Below are positions 12,692 to 24,600 of a stretch of 46,460 bases of DNA, piece by piece (positions within the stretch are counted from its first letter, which is position 1; each line of letters starts with the position of its first letter). The position numbers and the translations under genes are program-made. The stretch lies in NCBI GenBank assembly GCA_000934455.1, contig KN887311.1:1-46460 (forward strand), given 5' to 3'. The notes beneath the pieces are model-generated. The model did not search any database and was not told the DNA's origin. It worked only from the letters and a program-made list of their open reading frames with translations. This DNA is from Apostichopus parvimensis (Eukaryota > Echinodermata > Holothuroidea > Aspidochirotida > Stichopodidae).

Positions 12692-15600
12692 TTACGTACC
12701 GACAGTTACTTTGGGTTTGGCATTCGGTTGAACTCGTAGCGATCGTTGGTCGATGGTTGCCGACGTGTGAGTGTAATCGGGAATCTTGAAGTAAATCTAA
12801 AAGCAACCACGGAAAGACACGATGTCAATATTTATATTTCAAGCTTTGCATCGACTCATCAAAGAGTTTTTAAACAAACATTTAGAAAGATGTGTAATGG
12901 GACTCTCCTACATTTCCACAGGGGATGGGCTGTCACATCGGTAATAATGTGCATGATCTAAACCGTCTGCAGATCTCTAAAACTGAAGCACTCACAAGCA
13001 CGTGAAACACGTCGGATGAACAAACTTTGCATACAGAAAATTACAGACGCACTGAGAGATTGAAGGTTCTAAGTTTGTTGTTTGGCCAAACACATGTTTT
13101 AGGTGCTTAATCAAATTAGTTTGACTTGAAACTTTGAAAAAATGCTTCAAAAGATATCTTCTTCTATAACGAATCTATTAATTGATTGATTTAACTTTAT
13201 AAGTTCGTTCAAGTTATGATTTCTCAAAGTTGAAGGAATAAAATATATTCTTTCATTTCTAATGTGTTGAAAGCAAAGTCGGGAATGTTCTCAAATGCAA
13301 TACACTAGGAACTTTGGGGCATTATTTTTTTAGTTGAGAGTTAAACCATAAATAGCTTAAGAGTCCTAGAGGCTCTGTCTGTCCTAGATATGGATGGAAT
13401 CCATCAAACCATATCAGCGATCCCTTTCCCGAGGGAATTTAGGATCTAGGGTGCTTATTCCAGATCCACATGTGATCTGGAGTAAGAAGAAACAGTGGTT
13501 TGTTGAATACCCAGTAGAATTAACATTTTTTTTACCTAAATAGCAGACCTAGATTATCACAATATTAGTCTCAGTAACAGAACACCAGTGCTTCAAATAA
13601 TCTTCTTGCTAAAATCAAATTCTCACAGGCATATTCCTGAGCTATAATACATACCAGTTTAAATAACTTTACCATTTACCCAATAATATTTACTGACAGT
13701 AAGCTGTATTACAAAGACATAATGTGAAGAGAAATCATGCCGATGTTTCGACTGCCAAATTGTCAACCGACTTACCACATGCTTAAGTTGAACTTCTTAA
13801 TGTCTACTGGCAGTAAATTGCCAGTAGATTCTTTTTTTCTACTGGCAAATTTCAAAAATCTACTGGCAGTTTAATAGCCAGTATATAGACTATATAGAAT
13901 TCTGAGCACTTGAAATAATGATGTCAACTTTTATCTTGGGTCACCTTTTGTTTTCAGAGATCTTTGAAACTATAAATGTGACTGGAAACCCATGGAGTGT
14001 TGAACTCAATCTGTTATATGCAATGATTAAAACCATCATCAAAAACTGCCTTTACACCAGACATTGGCTTTGGAGCTAATGTGTATGAATTTCCTTTCCG
14101 GGAAATTCCATAGAATTCTGCAATTCAGAAGACTAGTTCCATCATTTGTCACAGTTGTGTTTTGTATCGTCTTAAACACACATCGAAGGAGAAAGATAAT
14201 CACTGAATTTGTTACAGATTACGCTATGTATTGGTTATTGCGTTAATATAATAGGAGCAACACCGATGAAAATCATGCATACCTTATTACGCAAGAGTAG
14301 GCTTCAGAACATGTAATCCCTCATGTCGTTAAGCAATGAAAGACATTAATACAGACAATAATTTGCATCTGAATGACTTATAGTTGCCTCTCCTAATTGC
14401 AAGAGGTAAAAGAATAGGAGCTGTAGGACGTACAACTGTGAATTGTTACACAATTTCTTCAACAAATGGAAAATCTCAGTGGGTATGGTCCAATAACGGT
14501 GACACGAATTTGACAAATCTATCGGCCAACAAGCATAACCTGGGTCAGACTATGAAATTCCTGCCAGCCTACAGTGCTTTACCAGAGTAAAACAGCACAG
14601 GCTACATACCTTTTTATACTTTACAGTGTGATTTGCATAAAATGAATATGTATAAGATCATGTGTTTGTGTGGTATTCATAATATCAATGTGTTTGTATC
14701 CCAGGACAGAATGTATGTGAAATGTTTTAGAATCATGCAGATCCATTCAATACAATACAATAAAATGTTTCAACTTATTAAAAATTATTTTTTTGTCCAT
14801 TATTATTGTTCTTATGGTATTTACCATTGCAAACGAATTGAGTCCAACACAGAAGGGGTCGTCTTGACCTGGTATTATGCTTGAACGGTTTCCAAATTTT
14901 AGCTTTGCTTCTAGAGTAACTTCGTGGCTTCTGGAAGGAAACTTCTGCCCGATTCTCCAGGCTAGAGTTCTCTTGTCGTTGGTGATAACAACCTCTCCTG
15001 TTGACTGTGTATTTTCTTTGTAAATAATGGGTCCACTGACGGAGATAAAAATAAAAAATAAAGAAATCATGGATATTCATTTACTAATGCATACAAACAA
15101 CAAATTTTAAATTCAGCTACACAATTACATGAATAATCAAATTGATCTTGTGCATCTGAGTATTAAAGTTAATAAAGACAGTTTAACAAAGTCATTCACA
15201 GCAACCATCTCCACCATTTTAAAACCAGATACTGCTATCGGTCAATGTTGGGTTTCTAAAAACATTTTAATTTTTCAAGTGAAGGTCATCAACTATAAAA
15301 GTGACTGGACTAGTAAGTCTAACACACAGACCATTAGGTCAGTTCCTTCAAACGCAAAACACTTTTTAATTTATATGGCGTCAAATGAAGATGTTCACAA
15401 AATCAATAGATGCTGCATAGAAACATCCCTAACACTCCAATTTATCTTTTTCCTTAAACTATAAGATATCAAGACTAAAATTCTGCCTAAATTTAAATCC
15501 CTTTTAAAGTTGAAAATTGCATCGGGTTGTTACTTTCCATCTGGTTCTGGTCAGCCATGTAGTTAACATACTGCTGCATTCAGTTAAATCAATCTAAGAC

Positions 15601-18600
15601 ATCTATATCAATGAAAATTGCTGAATAGTAACAAATTAAACAGTTGTTAACAATTTACTGTTCCATATATTTGGTGTAATATTACTTTTATCTTGTTGTA
15701 CAAACCATCAAAATTTTGTATCAAATTTTTGGAGATTATTTTAAAGGAGCAGAATCAATGAGATATTTTTCAGGGTACCGTTTAAGTTTCTTCTCACTTT
15801 TACCGTAGACAGACTAATAAGGTACCTCCAGATTTGTGGCAAATTAAACCCAACAAACAGCTATGGAGAGGGACGATTTCTGCTATTTCTAGCAGATAGT
15901 GATGATTGCTGTGTGGTTGCGACTCATTACTCAATTACACCGAAGCAACTCTTTTCCCTGACTGAAGACACTCATGTAACGAGTGTCACTATCACCGTGG
16001 GAACAATGATGTATCAATGTTCTCACTCAAACGAGGTGTAATTTACTCGGTTCCCTCGCGTAATCAGATGATGACAATGACAACTCTGTTGAGAATCCTA
16101 TCTATGGAGTGGGCTAGGCCTTGTGTCATGTCTGCAACGAGACAATGTGCTGTGGGTGTAGGCAAAGTGTCGATGAGGTTTTACCCTAGGAAAGCGGGAA
16201 GACTTTCTCCAGGTTTTATAATACCTTTCTTGGACAGATTGATACAATTAAGCAAATCATATTATCTGCTCAAGTGTATTGCAGGGAAGTTATAGATGGC
16301 ATACTGTAATGCCCTGGGAGGGACTGTATGAGTTTGTGCACACAGTGTTTGTGGGTGTGACAAGTGACCAGGGGGTAACTAAAGTCAGGTGAGAAGACCT
16401 TGCTCTTAATACAAGACTACATACTGTCATATTTAACCTTCAACTTTTATTATTTACATGCCGATGGGATGTAGCATTTGCAGTCATCAAAGGTTGGTTT
16501 AAAACATCATCATCTGTGTTGACCTTAAATTTTTGGCATGTTATAAAGGGTTCAATTTTTTTTGGACAGAACTTTCCCAAAGGTTCCAACTCTCAATAAT
16601 ATATTCAGAAATTTTTGGAACATCTCAAGTAAGAAAATTACAGGCTTTGGAGATGAAAAATACTATTTATTCTAAATATTAAGTCATTCGTAAAACTTAT
16701 AACATCATTTACATTATGCTCAGAATATTATCTGAACAATAGCAATAGTTGCTGAGTCAAAACAACTTAAACAAAATTGCCAAATGGCCTTTACTGACCA
16801 AAAATAAAATCAAACTTACAGCTAATCATTAATACCTCACAACGAAATAATACATCAATAAAATACTGTAAACAGGCCACTGTTATTCTAATTTTACAGT
16901 CTGCTTGTGCATTGAACACACCTTCAGGACTCAAAAGTTGATTTTGGTTTAAATGCTTTAATTGTACCACCTCCTAAAACGGCCTTTTAATGCCTACTCA
17001 CCGGTTGTGGAAAGGAATTTGAACTTCACAATATTCAAACATGTTTTTCCCTTTTGAAAGTTTAACTTTCATGATGATTTTCACCTCATCTTGCGAGCCT
17101 GTCATTTCGTAGTGTGCTCTCAGAGGCAGAGATGCGGGCGATGCCTGGCTTACCATCGTCAGAGATGACGTGGTGGAGTTGAGGGAGGTCAGAGAACCAC
17201 GTCTGGAAAGGGTCGGAGTAGTAGAGGTGTTAGGGGCCGAGAGCTGGGTTGGAGATATAGCCGCTGTGTACTTGCAGAGGACAAACCTTTCCCTAGGTGG
17301 AATAAAAGTGATCGTTCTGTGTCCCTCTCCTTGGGGTAGATAAAAAAGTGGAAGTTATATAATATGTAGATGTATGTATATTTATCTGACAGAGCAAGCA
17401 AAAATGCTATTTCAAAACTGTCAGATTGCTACACATTCTTAAGTATACATTATGTCAGTTCAAAAGGGAATATTTAAGTGGCCAAAATTGATTGCTTAAC
17501 CAACCTGCCTCTGTTGGGTCAAAAGCACAATTTTACTCATAGCACTTGCTATTGCTAAGATATACATTTTTCATATTGTGTTATATTTTGTGAACCAATC
17601 TGTTAAAAAGGAGAGCAAATAATGTCATCATGGCAATTGAACTAGACATACTATTCTTTTTCTTCTTTTTCCTTTAATATTTTAGCCCAAAAAAGTTGCT
17701 TTTTGATGAAATTCAAAATTACAGACAAGATTGAGAGCAGTAAAGAAAACATTTCCATGATTTTTCACATTTCAAGGGTTAAAAGCAACATGATGCTTTT
17801 GTCAGAATAAAGCTCTTGAAGGAAATCTGCCTTGATTACATCACAGACTAAGTACTGAGATCAACTTCATAGAGTAACTAGGAATTACCCATCATAATAA
17901 CCTTCATTGAATCTACCATAGCTGGAATGATAGGAACAAGATCTTGAGATGGGGCTGATTTATGAGACAAAGTTTGACTCGTTTGCCTAGTAGTGGGAAA
18001 CTTTTTGCAAGCTACTCGGAAGGGGAAATTTTCTGATCTTAAACAAACTTTGAGCCATCATCTTGGATGATCAGACAGCCCTTAAAATTCAGCCATGCTG
18101 CAAATAAAATGAATTTCTTACCTTTAGTTCTGTTCTCGTCATCTACCATCGAAACACAGGAATTGACGAGGATATTCTGGAGCAGAGGTTGATCTTTGCC
18201 GACGCTGAGATGTATAGCTATCAGAGGGGCCGGATGCTCTAAGTCAGCCTGGAGAAGAAAAATTGTCAATATTAAAACTAAAAATTAATAGCGAAAATAT
18301 TATGTAAGTAAATGAATAATGGAAAAACTGACTAGGATTGCAAACGTCTGGTTAGCACGTACATTGTAGCCATCTATTTCTTTGCTCTTTGCCAAAAGCA
18401 AAAAGAAACAGAGAGTTTGTATGTTCTTGGGAGGCCATGAGGTTGGATTATTTCACCCAATTACCGAAATCATACAGTAAACTTGCAGCAGTTTCGAGCG
18501 GTTTGACTCAAGAACTTTAAAAGCATAAATCTATCAGAACCAAATTCAAGATAAAAAAAAACTGTTAGCAAACTGCTTAAAAGAGCCTGTGTAAGAGAAC

Positions 18601-21600
18601 GTGTAACGTGTAAAAGTATTTAAAGTTGGCCTGACGTTTCGATCCTAGCAGGATCTTCTTCAGCCTCTGCAGAAGATCCTGCTAGGATCAAAGTGCCAGG
18701 CCCTCTTACATTTACACAGACTCAAATTCATTTAGTAACTAAAACCTTCTTTAATAACAAGTTTCTGTTTTAATATTTAAGTATAACCCAGTAAGCCTAC
18801 TGTTTATTTCCAGTTCTTTGGTCCTTAATTAGCATAAAATAGTGAAAATATTTTTAAAATTTAAACCTATTCACTACCATAAGATTCAAGATGATTCTGA
18901 CAAAACTATTTCTTTCAGAATATTCATGTATTTTTTTTTTAATTATTATAGTATAATTGAACTTATTTAGACACAAAATGGCTACAATATTTCGACCCAG
19001 CAACTATAAACGAATAACCTCAGAGATGATTATAAACCAAACCTTGCAGGAGACAGAACCGTAGATCTGGAAGACATCCGATACGTCTGGTCTGTTATAA
19101 AGGACAGCTTGAATCTGCTCCGTTACTCGGAATGAAATGTTTGCTTTGCATTTCACACTGATCGGTCTCCAAGATGGCGGCTGAAAAATTATGAGCAAAG
19201 ACGTACGTATGCCACAATAAGTTAACTTTATTAGAAGGGCACAGTAGAGGAGCTAGAGGTTTTGGTCAGGGGGGCGAGAATGGTCTGTAGGTGCGCTTTC
19301 GACACTATCTAAGCGGAGCGCCACCACAGGTTGGCGCGGAGTGTACAAAAATTTTTTGAGTAAAGATACTCCCTAGATCGCCGGAAATGACACTTTCCGG
19401 GCCTTGCTAATTTGCAGATAATGTAACAAATGTCAATAGGTAGATGAGAGCACAATAGAAAAGTCAATAATCGCGAATAAGTAGAAAGTGGTAAAAAGCT
19501 GAAAAGGACGCCAGCAGTCCATTTGAGTCCGTCAGGGGGGGCATCCGCCCCCCTGACTGTATGGACGCTCCGCCACTGGAAGGGCATATGAGAAAGGAAC
19601 CAAAATAGTTCAGAAAAAAAGAAAGAAAGTGACATTTAGGCATCAGATTAATGTTACTGCACTAATGCTTTGATAATCTGAAGTGCAGTGCACTGGGGTC
19701 TTTTATTCTTTTGTGTCATAGAATGTCTGAGTTTTTGGAAAATTTTGCTCTTTCCTTCTGGGGTTTCTGGTTAATTAGTCAGGTCTAGATATGTCCATCC
19801 ATTGAGATGATGTATGCATGGTCACTATCTATTGCAGTAGTTGTGTATTAGTTATTTAGAAACCCAGGGATGTGCCCAGGATTTCCTGAGTGCCGGGTAT
19901 ACTGATCGCCGTCCTGGGGGAGGGGTCTAATGGAGAGGAGGTGTCCCCCTACCCTTTGAGAAATTTTTCGATTTTTTAAGGTGCTCAGATGCCAAATGCT
20001 GGCACTTGTGTAGCTTTTTAAGCACATAAACTAGTTTTGCTAACAATTTACATTTTTAATTTTTTTGCGTGAAATATATTGTTAGGAATGTCGGGATTTT
20101 AGATGAAAATAGTGCTGGGCGGGATTCACGATTCTTAAGACAGTGCTGGGCGGTAATTTTTAGTGCTGGGCGGGGCCGCCCAGTGCCGCCCAGCGTGGGC
20201 ACATCCCTGGAAACCGTAGAGCTGTCAGTTCTGTTGTAGACGTTGAAGGGTTAGGTTGTGTTCTTCCTACATGTGGCCAGCATAGTGTTGTCTTATAAAG
20301 TGTGTCTTAGTTTTGTTTTTTTGTGACTTGCTGTCTTTTTTTGGTGTTGAGTAAATATGACTTAACACTATATAAAAATATATATATATAAAATATAACT
20401 TATCACTTTCCCCTTGTTTAGTCTTTTGTGTCTGGAGATCAGTGTTGGACTTTCAGCCAGAAATATATTCTCTCAGACAACGACAACAAATGGGGCCATC
20501 AAAATATACCAGAGCAGTGGCCAAGAACCCCCCTGCACTATTGAAGCCTACATCACTATATATTTTCATTACACTATTAAAACTAATAAGCACATAGAAT
20601 AGGCAAAATTAGCATGACAGCAAACAGCTGCTGGTGGCATAAACATCAAGGCAGGAGGCAGAACCTACAGTAACAACTGTTTTACCCTCTTTTTGCCCCA
20701 AAGTGAAATGGAAAACTGATAATGAGAATGAACATCAACTAAACTTTCTTCTTTTGCTTTAGATGAAATCTATGCCTTTCCATTTTTACAGGTGAGTACA
20801 ATTTTTTGCTGTACTCCAAACTTTAACTACAGTACCATATGAACACTGCTGAACACTAACACCCCCCACCCCCACACCCCTCCCCCCCCACATAGTATAA
20901 TGAAAGCTCCATAGATTGCATTGTCATTGAATGCAGTCAATTGAATAAATGGTTGTCTTTGATAACTTTATTCTACTCAGGCACATTGATTTCATATATA
21001 CCTGTCATACATCATCTAGGGAAACATTAAAGGTGCCGCCAAAATGTGAAGGATCTTACTGTAAGAATAGTTGCAATTTTTGACAAAATTGTTAATTTTT
21101 CAGTAAAAAATATTAACAATTTGCAACTAAATGACAAATTCCTTGAATTCAACAAGTGTGGAATTCAATATTTTGTTGCAAAATGACAAAATGATTATTT
21201 GATCACATATCACCGAAGTTTATCATTCCAAAAATTTGCAGCAAAATCATAAATGAAACCCTTAGAAATCTCGTCAATTCAACATTTTTGCAACAAATTA
21301 ATTACGCTCCCATCTGAATGTCATCATTTCAACATTTTTGCAGCAAAATGATGCATTGCAGCAAAATTGCAGAGAAAGATCTTAACATTTTGACAGCACC
21401 TTTAATGTTTCCATAATCATCAGACGAGGAAATTTTATATCAACCACATTACTTGCTTAAAATTGCAACTTCTGTCTTATTATTAATAAAAACATAGACA
21501 TATTTTCAATTTGCATTTTTAGCAGATGTAAAGTTTAATAGAATATGGATAACGTAGTTATACCTTGACATCTGAGACTACGTGGCTGGAATCAATTCTA

Positions 21601-24600
21601 CCACTAATGGCATCAAAAACAGTTGCTTGCTCTATATCCGTTAGAGTACCAAATGGTACAGCTTGGCACAGGTAGGAATGTAAATCGACCATCTGAGGAT
21701 GTGTCTATCGGAAACAAAATAAGACGGCATCCGATATTTATCCGACATGCATCTTAGAGAAGGATTTAACGTCGTGTTTCTCAATAAGCAGGAACAACAC
21801 AAGTTTGAGATAAACTCAAAATGCAGCTTTCAAAATGATCTAAGAAGAAACCCTTCTCTAACCCTTCCCGTTGCTATTTTACAGAAGCAGACCACTAGAG
21901 TTAGATACTTTAGATAATTTTTTCACAAGTTCAGCCAGATATCGAGAGGAGATACATTAATGGACAAAGAAGAAATATTAAGAACTTCTAGGAGGAAAAC
22001 ACCATGCGAATGATGTAATTATCCACAATCAATATTTTATTGGTCAATGCTATTGATCCACATATTTTCACCTGCTATATGATAGAATGTACGGTTACAA
22101 CAATTCTGACAATTTTTAAGAATTGATATGTAAAGCTAGAAGTGAGAGAATATACAGAGAGAGAACAGACATTAACCTTTAATGTTGAGTATTGGTGGAT
22201 GGGAATTGTGCCAATTTCATATGAAATATAGCCCTAAAGTATCATTTACTACAATTATATCAGTGTGAAGTGTGAGACTAAAATTCCCTTTTAAAAGTTG
22301 GTACTTTCATCTTTACTTTTACATCCAAAATACCATCAGCAACAACTACATTTGTGGACATATTTCAATATACCTACAGTACTGGAAATTTTAAATATTC
22401 ATTAGCCTGACAATTTTGTTTTTCAATGAGACAAAAAGTTACTTGAAGTAGCATGATGAATTGTAAATTTGCTGCAGTGATAATATGTTGGTTCTGGAAC
22501 CACTTGAACCAATTAACTTTATACCGTTGCTTTGTAGCAAATCCCTTTAATGCTCTGAGGTTATACACATTAGCCTCTATATGAAGACAATAGTCATTCT
22601 GACATGCTGGCATAGAGAAGATTTTTCATGAATAAAAATTAATTCGGTACCTCGTCGACTCCTTGCTGTACAGGCCCGATGACATCGATCATCTGAAGCA
22701 GCAGGGCGTAACCAAGTGATATACCAAGCCTAGAGAAAGAAGTACATGAAATGTAAGAATGTGTTTCATAGTTTTACATGTATAGCATCCAGTATTTATG
22801 CTTACTGTACATCAAACATTTCACTTTAAACTGTTGCCTTGCAACATGAATGTGTTTCCAGTAACAATGCCAAGAAAAGTCCAGGTTATGTTGTCAATCA
22901 ACAAACTAGACTTTGAAAATCTTCAGTTTAGTCTTGAAACAATATCGTAAGTTTTGTATAATTAAAAGGGCTTTGATTTTGGGGGATGGAATATAATAAT
23001 TTTATAATTTATAATTTTAGGTTTACAGTCTTGTCAAGGCCCTCTCACACGACTTTACAACTTAACCCTGGTCATTGGTAACTTGTCACACCTACACACC
23101 CAAAGTGTGCACAATTCAATCAATCTCTCCTGGGGCACCACAGTGCACCACAACCACGTGTCCCCCGGGGGACTTCCCATAGGGTGCAGCCACAAACCGG
23201 CGCAAACAACTATATTTACAATTTACCTCGCAAGTCCTCATTTGTACACCTGGGTGAAGAGAGGCAATGGAGATAAAGCACCTTGCCCAAGGACACAACA
23301 TAATGATCTGGCCAGGGCTCGAACCTGTAATCCTTAAATCACAAGTCCACTGCCTTAACCACTTGACCACAATGCCCTCACAATATAGATATATCTCATA
23401 TTTTCCTCTAGAAATAGCATGTCAATCTGATCATGTAACATACAATTTCAATTTCCATAAGTTTGTTAACTTTTATCATCAGTGATGCAGCCAGGAGAAG
23501 TCGAGTGGAGGTCACCATCTTTCAATGTCTTGGCTAAATTGTTACATACACATCAATGATATCAGCAGTACAGGTTTAACATGCACAGGTGTGGCTTACA
23601 CAGGAATAAATTCTAGTACTAATTTTGAATGTTTTTCAATAAAAAAACAACTTTTTAATTATAATTTATTTACATTTTGTCAACAAAAGCGCACTGTTTT
23701 AGGGACATATTGCTGAACTAAGAAAATTGGTAAATAACAAAAGGGCACTTTTTAATTAGGAACATGACACCCTTGAAGTACAAATAACATGCACATGTGC
23801 ACTTAAAAACCAAAACAATAACATTAATGTAAATAAGAGAAAATAAATAAGAAATGGCCATCTGTCTGGAGTTTATCCAGATTAAATACAACACTATTAC
23901 TTACAGAAACAGACATGACATTCTACCTGTTCACATGAATGACAACAAACAGTAATGTAGACATACAATGTAAACATGTAACTGACCGAGCAGTTATGTA
24001 ATTGATAACAGTAGCATATTATGTAAGACAGTAAGCGTTACTTACACATCAATAACAGGTGGTCTTTCCACACTCTCCACCAATGGCAAGCAACAGAGCA
24101 GCAGTCCAAACTGGTTTGAAAAATAAACATTAATACACAATGATGACATTGAACAATGTATCTAGATGACATGATTACTAATGGAGGAAATTTTATTTCA
24201 AAATCTGTCTGATGGAGGCATTTTATCATAAATTTAAGAAGCTTTACGAAAAGAACTTAATATGACAAACCAGCTAGCAAATGTGATTTCAAAACATCTC
24301 CGGTCACATGTGAGTAGAAGTCAGGCCAGATCAGGCCACTGTGGAGGCTCTTTCAGCAAATCCAATTTAGGTATTACAAAATCATTGGTTAATTAGCTAA
24401 CGCTGTAGATCATATGTGATGATAGCACTGTAACGTATGCTGCCAGGCCTGCCAAGCATATTAAAGTGCGGTGTTAGTAACTTCTATTGTTTTACTATAC
24501 CGTCATAGTGGCGTGGCAGTGTTTGGCATTTCTTTACAGTATAATTGCATATCCCATAAAACATCTCAGGTATTCAGACCACGACAAGAATGAAAAACTT

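Noticed and set aside
14747..15080. Second minus-strand frame overlapping AP5M1 exon 10
   Set aside because: A different frame of the same exon; only the frame with RIGQKFP joins its neighbours in phase.
23315..23380. Possible tRNA gene on the minus strand
   Set aside because: The boxes are present but the arms do not fold cleanly and the sequence continues into a SINE body.
23083..23485. Three overlapping reading frames on both strands around 23.1-23.5 kb
   Set aside because: They fall in or against a tRNA-derived SINE with A and B boxes; no protein resemblance.
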